A stretch of DNA of 24,374 bases from CAYVOX01 sp964453035 (GCA_964453035.1 CAYVOX010000036.1:1-24374); one strand, 5' to 3'; positions 14,690-21,162 are shown, counted from the first letter of the stretch. Translations and numbers: made by a program. Notes: a model not told the origin generated them from the sequence alone.

Positions 14690-15991
14690 CTACTCTGTCA
14701 GCCCCGCCATCCTGGCTTTGCGCCGCTGCACGTCCTTGGGATAGGTGAAGTAGAACAGGGTCCAGAAGACGCAGTTGACGGCGTAGGGGATGCTGACCAT
14801 CCACAGCATCACGTTTTGCAGGTTGCCCAGGGCCTGGGTGAGCGGGCCAATCAACAGCAGGTAAATGGCGGTGATGGCGCCCTGGATGAAGGAGAAGAGC
14901 AGGGCAAAGGTGGTGGCAGCAAACTTGGGTTCCACAATGGCGCCCACCATCGGCAAAACCGCCCCGGAGAAGCCCCACGAGCCCACCAGGCCGGTGAAGA
15001 AGGCGATGATGTAGACGGGAGCCCCCATGCCCCAGTCAATCTGGATGAACACGAAGGTCATGACCGCCCACAGCGCCAGGTAAATCTGCATGAACATGAC
15101 GCGGCCTTTGTCGCCGAACCTCTTTTCAAACCAGTCGCCAATGGCTCCGCCCGTCAGCCCGCCGAGAGCAAAGCCCGCCATGAAGACGGTGTTGAGGATG
15201 GCTGCCGTGGCGGTTTCCCAGCCGCGCACCTTAACAAAATAGGTGACCATGAAGGCAAAGAAAACCATCGAGGTGACGAAGAGCAGCATGATGGCCATCA
15301 ACCAGAAGGAGGGAATCTTGATAATCTGCTTGATATCGGCCATTTTGAACTTGCCAGCATCCGGGTCGCCGGCAACGATGCGGCGCGGCGGCTCTTTGAG
15401 GAAGATGATGAGCAGGATGCCGCTGAGGATGCTGATGCCGCCCATGATGTACATGCCGATGCGCCAGCCGTCCATCACATTGGCAAGCTGGCCTATCAGC
15501 GGGGTCAGCACCAGGCTGGCGCCCACGCCGATGGTGCGCAGCGTACCGTAAGCTTTGCCGCGCTCCTCGTCGTCGAACATATCCACCATCAGGCCGTTCT
15601 GGATGGGTTCAGCAGCCACCGTGCCGACGGCGCCGATGGTGTAGAGGACGAGTAGTTGGGTGAAATCCTGGGCAAGGCCGGCTGCAGCCGTCCACAGGCC
15701 CCAGAAGCCGGTCATGACGACCATAATCAGCTTGCGGCCGAACTTGTCGCCAGCCACGGCCCACAGGGTGCCAAAAATCATGCGGGCCCACTTGCTCATG
15801 CTGGAGAGCGTGCCCAGGTCGCCGACGGCGAGGTTCAGAGCCTTCATGATGACCGGAAAGAGCGTGTTGACCAGCCCGCCCTCCATGGAATCGCTCATGG
15901 TGCCAATCGCAAAGGCAAACATGGCCCCGGGACGGGTCTTTTTATACTCCGGTGTCAAAAGGGACGTGGGGGCTTCAGTTTTTTCTGCCAT
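14690..15991 (-). CDS. MFS transporter, probably for glucuronides or oligosaccharides
   Basis: A 433-residue major facilitator with about 12 hydrophobic helices. The loop 2-3 signature reads AGDKFGRK, and a related loop in the second half reads GDWFEKRFGDKGR. Hydrophobic segments and their spacing fit an intact two-domain carrier with a cytoplasmic N-terminus of about 20 residues. The ATG at 15989-15991 has TGAGGAG upstream. It lies between the ROK regulator (44 bp) and the beta-glucuronidase (87 bp), so import of the glucuronidase substrate is the likely role. The exact substrate, and whether symport is with H+ or Na+, cannot be read from the sequence. Confidence 0.88.
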   Translation of the reverse strand: MAEKTEAPTSLLTPEYKKTRPGAMFAFAIGTMSDSMEGGLVNTLFPVIMKALNLAVGDLGTLSSMSKWARMIFGTLWAVAGDKFGRKLIMVVMTGFWGLWTAAAGLAQDFTQLLVLYTIGAVGTVAAEPIQNGLMVDMFDDEERGKAYGTLRTIGVGASLVLTPLIGQLANVMDGWRIGMYIMGGISILSGILLIIFLKEPPRRIVAGDPDAGKFKMADIKQIIKIPSFWLMAIMLLFVTSMVFFAFMVTYFVKVRGWETATAAILNTVFMAGFALGGLTGGAIGDWFEKRFGDKGRVMFMQIYLALWAVMTFVFIQIDWGMGAPVYIIAFFTGLVGSWGFSGAVLPMVGAIVEPKFAATTFALLFSFIQGAITAIYLLLIGPLTQALGNLQNVMLWMVSIPYAVNCVFWTLFYFTYPKDVQRRKARMAGLTE

Positions 15992-16035
15992 TTAATTTCT
16001 CCTCAGGTAGGGTTCTAACATCGACACTGCGCGCG

Positions 16036-17286
16036 TCATACTTCTCCAATAGGCGGCGTGCGCAGAAATTCATCAACGAGTAGCGCCGCCGCGCCCAGCA
16101 TGACGACCTCGGGGTCGAGGGCGGCATGCACGAAGCGCGGTGGTTTGACGGAAAGGCGTTCCAGGCGCTGGCACACTGCCGCGGAAATGTTCAACTCCGG
16201 CATGCTGTCCATAAAGCGCATGCGCGCCGTGTACTGCGGGGGAAAAACCATCGTTTCCCAGCCGATGACCACCAGCCGGGGGTGAAAGAGGAGCACAAGG
16301 TTGGCGATGCCCAGGGCATGGTTCATCAACACCGAACTGGCTACTTCAATCGCCAGCCGGTCGCCCTCAACGGCAGCCTGGTGAATCATGCGGTGGTCAA
16401 GCCCGGCGGCGTGCTCGCGCAGCACGCTCGCCTCGCCCGCATCCAGGCGCTGGCGCAGCAAGCCTGCCTCGCGGTCCACATCCACCAGGGCGCGCCAACA
16501 ACCGCGCTGCCCGCACGTGCAGGGCGGGCCGTTGGGGTCAAGCACCATGTGAGCCACATCCAGCGCCCAGCCATGCCCGCCGCGCAATTGAAAGCTCTCA
16601 GTCACCAGGGCAGCCTCAACCGTGGAGCCTACATCTGTGCCGACGCTCACGTAGAGGAAGCTCTCGGCTTCCTTGGCGCTGCCTTTCATGGCTTCCAGCA
16701 TGGCTGCCGCGCGGGCTTTGTTATCCACGCTCACCGGCACCTCAAAGCGCTTTTCCCACCGTTGCTTAAGAGCCACCTGGTTCCAGCCGGGCGCCGCGGT
16801 TTTGATGGGCTGGTCGCCCACAATGCCCGGCGCGCCAACGCCAATTCCCAGCAGGGGAATAACCAGTCCCCCAGCCCGGGCAACTGCCTCGGTCACCAGG
16901 CGCTCCACCTGCGTGAGGATCACGTCCTGAGGGCTGCCAATCTCAAGCGAGAGGGTGCCCTGCCACAACGGCTTCCCGCACAGGTCGGTGAGGACAACCG
17001 CAGCGTAGTTGGTGCTGATTTCCACACCAATCGCACAGCGCGCCGCCGGGTTGAGCTCGATCAGGTCGCCAGGCCTGCCGGGGCCGGTGCGGTCCTGTCC
17101 GGCGTCGCGAATGAGGTTGAGAGCCGCCAGGTCTTTACAGATGAGCGAGATGGTGCCTTTCGTCAGCCCGTTGCGCTGTGCCAGCATGGCCCGCGAGAGG
17201 GGTGCATGGAACCACAGGTCGCGCAGCAGCAGGGATGCGTTCTGCTGGCGAGCTTCTCTTTGCTGATAATAGGCTCGTTTATTCAT
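16036..17286 (-). CDS. ROK-family transcriptional regulator (XylR/NagC type)
   Basis: A 416-residue ROK protein with an N-terminal winged helix-turn-helix (about 27-62, containing RNGLTKGTISLICKDL) and a sugar-kinase-like ligand domain. The zinc motif is CTCGQRGCW (Cys256, Cys258, Cys263) with His246. In ROK kinases the segment ENDANAAA carries the catalytic Asp; here it reads DNKARAAA, so Lys190 replaces that Asp, pointing to a regulator rather than a kinase. It is the first gene of the long operon and is preceded by an operator-like inverted repeat overlapping its promoter, consistent with autoregulated, ligand-relieved repression. The ATG has a GGGG ribosome site buried in a small hairpin. 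The inducer is unknown; a sugar or uronate from the locus is likely. Confidence 0.92.
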   Translation of the reverse strand: MNKRAYYQQREARQQNASLLLRDLWFHAPLSRAMLAQRNGLTKGTISLICKDLAALNLIRDAGQDRTGPGRPGDLIELNPAARCAIGVEISTNYAAVVLTDLCGKPLWQGTLSLEIGSPQDVILTQVERLVTEAVARAGGLVIPLLGIGVGAPGIVGDQPIKTAAPGWNQVALKQRWEKRFEVPVSVDNKARAAAMLEAMKGSAKEAESFLYVSVGTDVGSTVEAALVTESFQLRGGHGWALDVAHMVLDPNGPPCTCGQRGCWRALVDVDREAGLLRQRLDAGEASVLREHAAGLDHRMIHQAAVEGDRLAIEVASSVLMNHALGIANLVLLFHPRLVVIGWETMVFPPQYTARMRFMDSMPELNISAAVCQRLERLSVKPPRFVHAALDPEVVMLGAAALLVDEFLRTPPIGEV

Positions 17287-17297
17287 GGGTTCCCCAT
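17285..17297 (-). promoter_or_regulatory. Small hairpin over ROK start codon and ribosome site
   Basis: ATGGG-GAA-CCCAT on the minus strand is a perfect 5-bp stem with a 3-base loop. It covers the GGGG ribosome site and the first two bases of the start codon. If formed in RNA it would lower translation of the repressor. The palindrome is seen; the effect is inferred. Confidence 0.35.
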
Positions 17298-17343
17298 CCG
17301 ATGGTGTGATAACCCGACCACAGAGTAACGTGTGTTGGTTTGA

Positions 17344-17362
17344 CTAATCTGGCAAGAATTAG
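17344..17362. promoter_or_regulatory. Second inverted repeat in the ROK leader
   Basis: CTAAT-N9-ATTAG is a perfect 5-bp-arm inverted repeat about 60 bp before the ROK start codon. It could be an auxiliary operator, since ROK repressors may bind two sites and loop the DNA, but its arms differ from the main operator. Confidence 0.3.
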
Positions 17363-17543
17363 ACTGTCTCACCCCCTTTCGAAAAATCAGCAGAAATGTG
17401 CCAGTATCGCACGGCTACCACTCCCGGCCTTCACGGCGCATAACCAGAGGCTGCGATGAGCGGCGATGACCAGTGCCAACCCGCAGGTTGCCTGCAAGAT
17501 GACGGACAATCAGGTAATGTTCGGTTGATCAGGGAACTGAAAT

Positions 17544-17566
17544 TAGTTTGTGCAGTGATTAAACTA
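17544..17566. promoter_or_regulatory. ROK (XylR-like) operator overlapping the -10 box
   Basis: TAGTTT (17544-17549), an 11-base spacer, and AAACTA (17561-17566) form an inverted repeat. From memory, the Bacillus XylR operator has the same 6-base arms and the same 11-base spacing (TTAGTTTG...CAAACTAA). The site overlaps the -10 box and the predicted start of transcription, so bound repressor would block initiation. Confidence 0.65.
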
Positions 17567-17591
17567 TATCCAAAAAATCAACCTGAGTCAA
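17563..17591 (-). promoter_or_regulatory. Sigma70-type promoter of the ROK-led operon
   Basis: On the minus strand TTGACT (17591-17586) is followed by exactly 17 bases and TATAGT (17568-17563). Transcription would start near 17556, leaving about 270 bases of leader. The overlap with the ROK operator supports a real, regulated promoter. Confidence 0.7.
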
Positions 17592-17752
17592 CAGGGAAAA
17601 TCTTAAAATTTTTTGACCCTCGCTCTCCGCTGCGAGGATGCAGCGAGTAAAAGCGCCCGCACGGATCGCGCAGCATGCCCGAAGGGTACTCGGGCTGGAA
17701 CACGTGTTGACCCGGCAGCACCTCATCTATCTGGTTGCGCGCCTGTCACCTC

Positions 17753-17779
17753 CTTCTCTCCCCGCGCCGGGGCGAGAAG
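17753..17779. repeat. GC-rich hairpin repeat
   Basis: CTTCTC-T-CCCCG-CGC-CGGGG-C-GAGAAG is a 27-base near-perfect palindrome, 11 paired bases with one mismatch. From memory, CTCTCCCCGCGCCGGGG-type palindromes recur in intergenic DNA of many bacteria. It lies downstream of the NIPSNAP-like gene and lacks a T run, so termination there is doubtful. Confidence 0.45.
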
Positions 17780-17853
17780 CAAGCCAGGAGGATGAGAGCG
17801 GTCAGGTCTTACTTGTTTTGTTTTTCCCGCCGCCCCCGCAGCGCGATAAAAAT

Positions 17854-18156
17854 CTACTCGATGATATACAACTCCACCTGGTTGCTCAGGACGATCTCCA
17901 CCTGCTCGGCGCCCAGCGCCTGTTGTTCGGGGTCGCGCAGCGATTTTTCAATGGTGACCAGGTAGGCCTCCAGGCTGCTCCAGTCCCGTTCGATGACGCG
18001 CGTGTTGGTATCATTGGCGCCAATAAATGCCCGGTAGTGCCGCGAGGGCGGAAATCCCAGGCGAGCCTCAACCGGGGCGTAGCGCTTCTCTATCGCCAGC
18101 TTTTTGGCCCAGCTGTCGCGTTCCACTTTTTGAATCAACCGTTCCATGATTTTCAT
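17854..18156 (-). CDS. Small NIPSNAP-like/dimeric alpha-beta barrel protein, function unknown
   Basis: A 100-residue soluble protein. It begins with a charged helix (MERLIQKVERDSWAKKLAIEK), then RYAPVEARLGFP, a strand with HYRAFIGAND, then ERDWSSLEAYLVTIEKSLRDPEQQAL and a final hydrophobic strand ending VELYIIE. The pattern of a Trp-Ser-Ser/EK-helix before an E-rich end recalls NIPSNAP or dabb-type ferredoxin-like folds, though I cannot confirm a family. The ATG at 18154-18156 has GAGGAG with an 8-base spacer. It starts 26 bp after the cytidylate-kinase-like gene, so the two are probably one transcript. No catalytic residue can be named. Confidence 0.75.
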   Translation of the reverse strand: MKIMERLIQKVERDSWAKKLAIEKRYAPVEARLGFPPSRHYRAFIGANDTNTRVIERDWSSLEAYLVTIEKSLRDPEQQALGAEQVEIVLSNQVELYIIE

Positions 18157-18182
18157 GAGCTGTGCTCCTCTATTGGGTTGGA

Positions 18183-18824
18183 TTACTTGGCTTTTGGCAG
18201 GACAGCCAGCGCTTTGATGACCAGGTCGGCGGCATCGGCGGGCGTGTACTTGGCAGTGTTGATAATCACATCAAAAAGCGAGGGCTCGTGAGAATCTAGA
18301 CCAAAGTAGCGCTTGATCCATTCCACGTCGCTCAGGTCGCGCTCGCGGATCTTTTTCTGCGCCTCCTCAAGGCTAAGCCCCTCATGCTCCTGCAGCCGCC
18401 GGACGCGCAGCGCCAACGGAGCCAGGATGCGCACATGCAGCACATCGGGCTTATCCTGCAGGGCTGCCATGCCGCCGCGCCCCACAATCACCACGTTGCC
18501 CCTGGCGTACCCCGCCCGGATGATTTCCACCAGGTTGCCAATCGTCAGGTCCTGCAGGGCATCATTGAGCGCCGGAAAGGTCCAGCTGGACGGATCACCG
18601 CCGGTCAGGCGCTGCGCGCTGCCAAACCAGCGTTCCAGCAGAGTCTTGGCAGCGGGCTTGAAATTCGCGGCGCCTTCAACCACCCCCGCCGCCAGGCCCA
18701 TCTCCTTGCCCACGTTGACCATGGCTTGCTTGTCAAAGTAAGCGTAGCCCAGCTTTTCGCACAGCAGCCGCGCCACTTCATCGCCGCCGCTTTCCAACTG
18801 TCGAGAAAGAGTAATGACCGCCAT
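18183..18824 (-). CDS. Cytidylate-kinase-like P-loop family protein
   Basis: A 213-residue protein resembling the cytidylate kinase-like family (Cytidylate_kin2 type) rather than housekeeping Cmk. It opens with VITLSRQLESGGDEVARLLCEKLGYAY, a P-loop-like region in which the classic GxxxxGK[ST] is altered (no GKST is visible), followed by YFDKQAM. Midway comes NVVIVGRGG, then RVRRLQEHEGLSLEEAQKKI, the lid-like basic segment, and VEWIKRYFG. The ATG at 18824 has AAGGAG with good spacing and a promoter 50 bp upstream. The true substrate is unknown; proteins of this group often sit beside membrane or regulatory genes. It is followed 26 bp later by the NIPSNAP-like gene. Confidence 0.85.
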   Translation of the reverse strand: MAVITLSRQLESGGDEVARLLCEKLGYAYFDKQAMVNVGKEMGLAAGVVEGAANFKPAAKTLLERWFGSAQRLTGGDPSSWTFPALNDALQDLTIGNLVEIIRAGYARGNVVIVGRGGMAALQDKPDVLHVRILAPLALRVRRLQEHEGLSLEEAQKKIRERDLSDVEWIKRYFGLDSHEPSLFDVIINTAKYTPADAADLVIKALAVLPKAK

Positions 18825-18876
18825 TTGATATCTCCTTTTCTGTTGGTTTTTCTACGCATCCACAATATTTAAATTG

Positions 18877-18905
18877 AGTATAGCAGCCGCGGCGCTTCAG
18901 GGCAA
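18877..18905 (-). promoter_or_regulatory. Sigma70-type promoter for the kinase-like gene
   Basis: Minus strand TTGCCC (18905-18900), a 17-base spacer, and TATACT (18882-18877) preceded by TGC, an extended -10. The start of transcription would be near 18870, about 46 bases before the ATG. Confidence 0.6.
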
Positions 18906-19212
18906 GTTTGAACTGCCGCGTCTCGAGCCAGCAAGGCATTCCATCCATACTGCCCGGCGGCGAACAAGAACGTTTCAGGCGCATCCGCGAGAAGGCCAGA
19001 GAAATCCAGCAGTGGCGGGGAAGTAAATCAGCGGTTAAAGCGTAGGAGTCCTGCAACCCGGTTCCGCCCCCCGTTTAAAAAGTCCGCGCATAAACAAGAT
19101 GGCGCAACTGCCGTAATTCATCGTAAAGCGCGGCCTGCCTCTCCAGCCTGATGGGGAAGAGGTGCTGTTGGCTTAAGAAAATTGTACAAGAGCCGATGAT
19201 TTTGTCAATACC

Positions 19213-19298
19213 AATTCCGCCCGGGGTTCACCGGGGGGTGGTGCTGCAGCCTGCGCTCGGTTGGCGAGGGAGCTCCGAGAGCAAAAAAAGAGCCTGCT
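19213..19298 (-). repeat. Intergenic repeat, copy 1
   Basis: Shares with the copy at 20248-20347 the blocks AATTC-GCCC, CCGGGGGGTG, CCTGCGCTCGG and CAAAAAAAGAGCCTGCT in the same order on the plus strand, with differing spacers. In both places it sits just downstream of a minus-strand gene and ends in the T run of a terminator. Confidence 0.65.
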
Positions 19299-19313
19299 TA
19301 CTCAGCAGGCTCT
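19283..19313 (-). terminator. Rho-independent terminator of the four-helix membrane protein gene
   Basis: On the minus strand AGAGCCTGCT-GAGTA-AGCAGGCTCT is a perfect 10-bp stem with a 5-base loop, followed by seven T. It begins about 60 bp after the stop at 19372. Confidence 0.9.
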
Positions 19314-19371
19314 CGAGAGATTACGGCATTTAGCTCCCTCAAATTTGTGTCCAACCAGGGACGGCGCGGCG

Positions 19372-20109
19372 TCAGGGCGCGCGCGTGGCAGGCACAGGGG
19401 TGAGGATCCCGCACTGTTTGAGCTCCGTATCAACCTTCAAAGTAAGCCGTTGCTTGCCCGCCGCGTGAGCATCCGCCACGGTGCCAGAGTAGATGGTGTT
19501 GTCCTTGGACTCCAGCTGGAGATCCGAGGCTGCCTGGCAGAGGTGGTAAACTTCGCCAGCCTTGGTCCAATACACAAGATCCTTGCCGGTGTACCCCATC
19601 ACCACGGCAACTTCCTCGGTGTACTGCTCCACAGACGGCGGATTGAACGAAATGCCCAGGATGGTCGCAATCGCCAGTACCACAACGCCAACGACGGTGG
19701 CGATGCCCTTTTGCTGTTTGCTCATGTTCTGGTTCAGCAAGATCATAACAATCAGGGGCAGGAAAGCAATGATGGCGATGATGGCGCCGAGTTGGTTCTG
19801 GATGAAGAAGCGGACCGGGTCCGCCTTGGAAGCCGGGTCCAGCACATTGGCCTTTTTCCACAGCAGGCTGCCCCCCACCGCCAGCACGCCGATGACAACG
19901 ATCGCGCCAATCAACAGAACCATATTCACGGGGTTCTGCTTGAGCACCCAGAAGATCGTCACAGCCTCGCCGGCGATAGCCAGCAACCACAACACCACCG
20001 CGATGATGCGGTACGTGGTCGCCTTTTGCTTGGCCTCAGGCGTTGGCTTCCAGGTGGATGCATCCTGTTTACCGGATGACTCGACTCGAACAACATTTTT
20101 CTTTGGCAT
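19372..20109 (-). CDS. Four-helix membrane protein, function unknown
   Basis: A 245-residue protein I do not recognise by family. A basic, polar N-terminus of about 33 residues precedes four hydrophobic segments: roughly 34-55 (YRIIAVVLWLLAIAGEAVTIF), 62-82, 108-126 and 137-154. The last 90 residues are hydrophilic, with CQAASDLQLE and KQCGILTP, giving two Cys. If the N-terminus is inside, both termini are cytoplasmic. The ATG at 20109 has GGAAGGG upstream. It stands alone, with its own promoter-like -10 box and a strong terminator. Nearby genes give no clue to role. Proteins of this shape occur as conserved hypotheticals in high-GC Gram-positives, from memory only. Confidence 0.8.
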   Translation of the reverse strand: MPKKNVVRVESSGKQDASTWKPTPEAKQKATTYRIIAVVLWLLAIAGEAVTIFWVLKQNPVNMVLLIGAIVVIGVLAVGGSLLWKKANVLDPASKADPVRFFIQNQLGAIIAIIAFLPLIVMILLNQNMSKQQKGIATVVGVVVLAIATILGISFNPPSVEQYTEEVAVVMGYTGKDLVYWTKAGEVYHLCQAASDLQLESKDNTIYSGTVADAHAAGKQRLTLKVDTELKQCGILTPVPATRAP

Positions 20110-20183
20110 AATTCCCTTCCTTTTTTTAGCTTTTTATTTTTTAAAGATGTTCAATCAAAGCGTCACAGGACTCACTTAGAATT

Positions 20184-20192
20184 ATTGTAGCA
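20184..20192 (-). promoter_or_regulatory. Extended -10 promoter element for the membrane protein gene
   Basis: Minus strand TGCTACAAT is an extended -10 (TG-N-TACAAT), about 75 bp before the start codon. The -35 position lacks a good TTGACA match. Confidence 0.4.
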
Positions 20193-20247
20193 TAAAGGGA
20201 ATTCTTGAGGGTGAGAATATTGATATGAGCCGGTGAATCACCAATCG

Positions 20248-20347
20248 AATTCTGCCCCGGGTTTGCCGGGGGGTGCCAACCTGCGCTCGGCGGGTGGGGG
20301 TGCTATGCGGGGACCCTCGCGTAGCGCCCACAAAAAAAGAGCCTGCT
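20248..20347 (-). repeat. Intergenic repeat, copy 2
   Basis: Same ordered blocks as the copy at 19213-19298: AATTC-GCCCC, CCGGGGGGTG, CCTGCGCTCGG and CAAAAAAAGAGCCTGCT. The middle spacer is longer. CCCCGG-GTTTG-CCGGGG forms a perfect 6-bp hairpin inside it. Confidence 0.65.
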
Positions 20348-20371
20348 ATCTCTAAAAACCTGACAGGTCTC
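20332..20371 (-). terminator. Probable terminator downstream of arsC
   Basis: On the minus strand GAG-a-CCTG (20371-20364) pairs with CAGGCTC (20345-20339) with one bulged A, enclosing about 18 bases and followed by seven T. It lies 46 bp after the arsC stop. The loop holds a small ACCTGTCAGGT palindrome. Confidence 0.6.
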
Positions 20372-20416
20372 TCATGCCTGCAGAGCCTTGCAAAGCGCCA
20401 GCGTTGAGACAATCTA

Positions 20417-20812
20417 TCAGGAGTTAAGCAGGGCAACCATCACCCGCTCAATCTCATCACGCACCTTTCTGAAGACTTCCATGTCGCCGGAGGCTGCGGG
20501 GTCTGGAAAGCTATGGTGCAGCCGCCTGCCTTTTCCCAGCCATACCGGGCATTCTTCGGCGGCAGAGTCGCACACGGTGATCACAAGGTCAAAGGCCACA
20601 TCACGAAACGCATCGGCGTGTTTGGATGCGCCGGAATGGTTGATGCCAATTTCCGAAAGCGCTGCGATTGCCTGGGGATGAACGTAACCCGCGGGTCTTG
20701 TTCCGGCGCTGAAAGCCTGCCAGGAATCACCCAGGCGAGCATTGATGATAGCTTCTGCCATTTGAGAACGACATGAATTGCCTGTACAGAGGAAGAGAAC
20801 TTTTCGCTTCAC
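20417..20812 (-). CDS. arsC: Arsenate reductase, thioredoxin-coupled LMW-phosphatase type
   Basis: A 131-residue protein with the low-molecular-weight phosphatase P-loop CTGNSCRSQMAE (Cys9, Cys14, Arg15) and the later Cys pair TVCDSAAEECP (Cys81, Cys88), plus FPDPA (Asp104). Cys10/15/82/89 in Bacillus ArsC is the thioredoxin-type set, here shifted by one. It reduces arsenate to arsenite in the cytoplasm; a protein-tyrosine phosphatase role is the alternative. The start is GTG at 20810-20812, overlapping by 4 bases (GTGA) the stop of the gene before, which argues for coupled translation. Longer upstream open frame is not part of it. No arsR or arsenite efflux gene is in the window. Confidence 0.92.
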   Translation of the reverse strand: MKRKVLFLCTGNSCRSQMAEAIINARLGDSWQAFSAGTRPAGYVHPQAIAALSEIGINHSGASKHADAFRDVAFDLVITVCDSAAEECPVWLGKGRRLHHSFPDPAASGDMEVFRKVRDEIERVMVALLNS

Positions 20813-21024
20813 GGGTTTGGGATCCTTGAGGTCAAGAAGTAAGGTGCAAGCAAATAGGCTATGGTAAACAGGCGGAAGTACAGCATTTCCTGTTTTTCGC
20901 TTTTGAGAACATACCCGCTGACAGCGCCTTTGACTTTTCTCTGGAAGTAGAGCCGGACCGCGAAATAGAGCAGCCACAGCGCGCCAAAAACGATTCGGAA
21001 AATAGTTTCGCTGATCGGATTCAT
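20809..21024 (-). CDS. Small membrane protein resembling an ICMT-like N-terminus
   Basis: A 71-residue protein with two hydrophobic segments (about IFRIVFGALWLLYFAVRLYF and YFRLFTIAYLLAPYFL) joined by a charged loop containing VLKSEKQEM. The pattern resembles the first part of isoprenylcysteine-carboxyl-methyltransferase-like proteins, which are usually about 200 residues; the methyltransferase end is absent, so it may be a truncated relic or an independent small protein. Its stop TGA overlaps the arsC GTG start. A TATAAT box stands 27 bp upstream of its ATG (21022-21024), and the ribosome site is weak (AAGAAG). Family resemblance is tentative. Confidence 0.6.
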   Translation of the reverse strand: MNPISETIFRIVFGALWLLYFAVRLYFQRKVKGAVSGYVLKSEKQEMLYFRLFTIAYLLAPYFLTSRIPNP

Positions 21025-21050
21025 AAGTTCTTCTTCATAGCTGTTGATTT

Positions 21051-21056
21051 ATTATA
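21051..21056 (-). promoter_or_regulatory. -10 box for the small membrane protein-arsC pair
   Basis: Minus strand TATAAT, a perfect -10 hexamer. The best upstream -35 match, TTGCGC, is 21 bases away, which is too far, so the -35 is weak. Start of transcription would be near 21044. Confidence 0.45.
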
Positions 21057-21162
21057 GCGCCGACGCAGAAATGATGCGCGCAACATTCCGACGAGGAGCC
21101 AGTGCATGGGGAGGGAATCTTTTTTACTCCAGCCCGCGCACTGCGCGATCCCCTCAGGCGCT

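Larger units (their letters stand above)
17287..17853. other. 567-bp intergenic region holding the operon promoter, operator and leader
   Basis: From right to left (transcription order) it holds a hairpin repeat at 17753-17779, the TTGACT/TATAGT promoter at 17591-17563, an overlapping operator at 17566-17544, and a leader of about 270 bases before the ROK start. In the leader, CAACC/GGTTG (17477-17490) and GCAGG/CCTGC (17483-17495) are stem-loops that share bases and exclude one another. A second inverted repeat lies at 17344-17362. No convincing gene was found, only a short open frame at 17578-17721. Confidence 0.6.
18825..19371. other. 547-bp intergenic region between the membrane protein and kinase-like genes
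   Basis: It holds the terminator of the upstream membrane-protein gene (19283-19313) within a repeat copy (19213-19298) and the promoter of the kinase-like gene (18877-18905). A plus-strand open frame 18908-19045 ends in a charged helix-like tail (GEQERFRRIREKARE) but starts on TTG without a ribosome site. I see no certain gene in it. Confidence 0.5.
20110..20416. other. 307-bp intergenic region between arsC and the membrane protein gene
   Basis: It contains the arsC terminator (20332-20371), repeat copy 2 (20248-20347) and the -10 box of the membrane protein gene (20184-20192), plus an AT-rich leader before the ATG at 20109. No gene is supported; a short minus frame at 20182-20436 has no ribosome site. 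Confidence 0.5.

Noticed and set aside
14243..15655. 470-residue plus-strand open frame opposite GUS and MFS genes
   Set aside because: Spans the 3' half of one real gene and 5' half of another in the reverse frame; His/Asp/Glu-rich low-complexity translation with no domain.
16126..17328. 400-residue plus-strand frame opposite the ROK gene
   Set aside because: Antisense shadow; the minus strand has the wHTH and zinc motif.
17638..18291. Plus-strand frame across the NIPSNAP-like gene and its flank
   Set aside because: Opposite a gene with a good ribosome site; no domain in its translation.
18778..19056. 92-residue minus-strand frame before the kinase-like gene
   Set aside because: Overlaps the promoter and start of the real gene; no ribosome site or recognisable motif.
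20182..20436. 84-residue minus-strand frame after arsC
   Set aside because: Covers the terminator and repeat, Arg/Pro-rich, no ribosome site.
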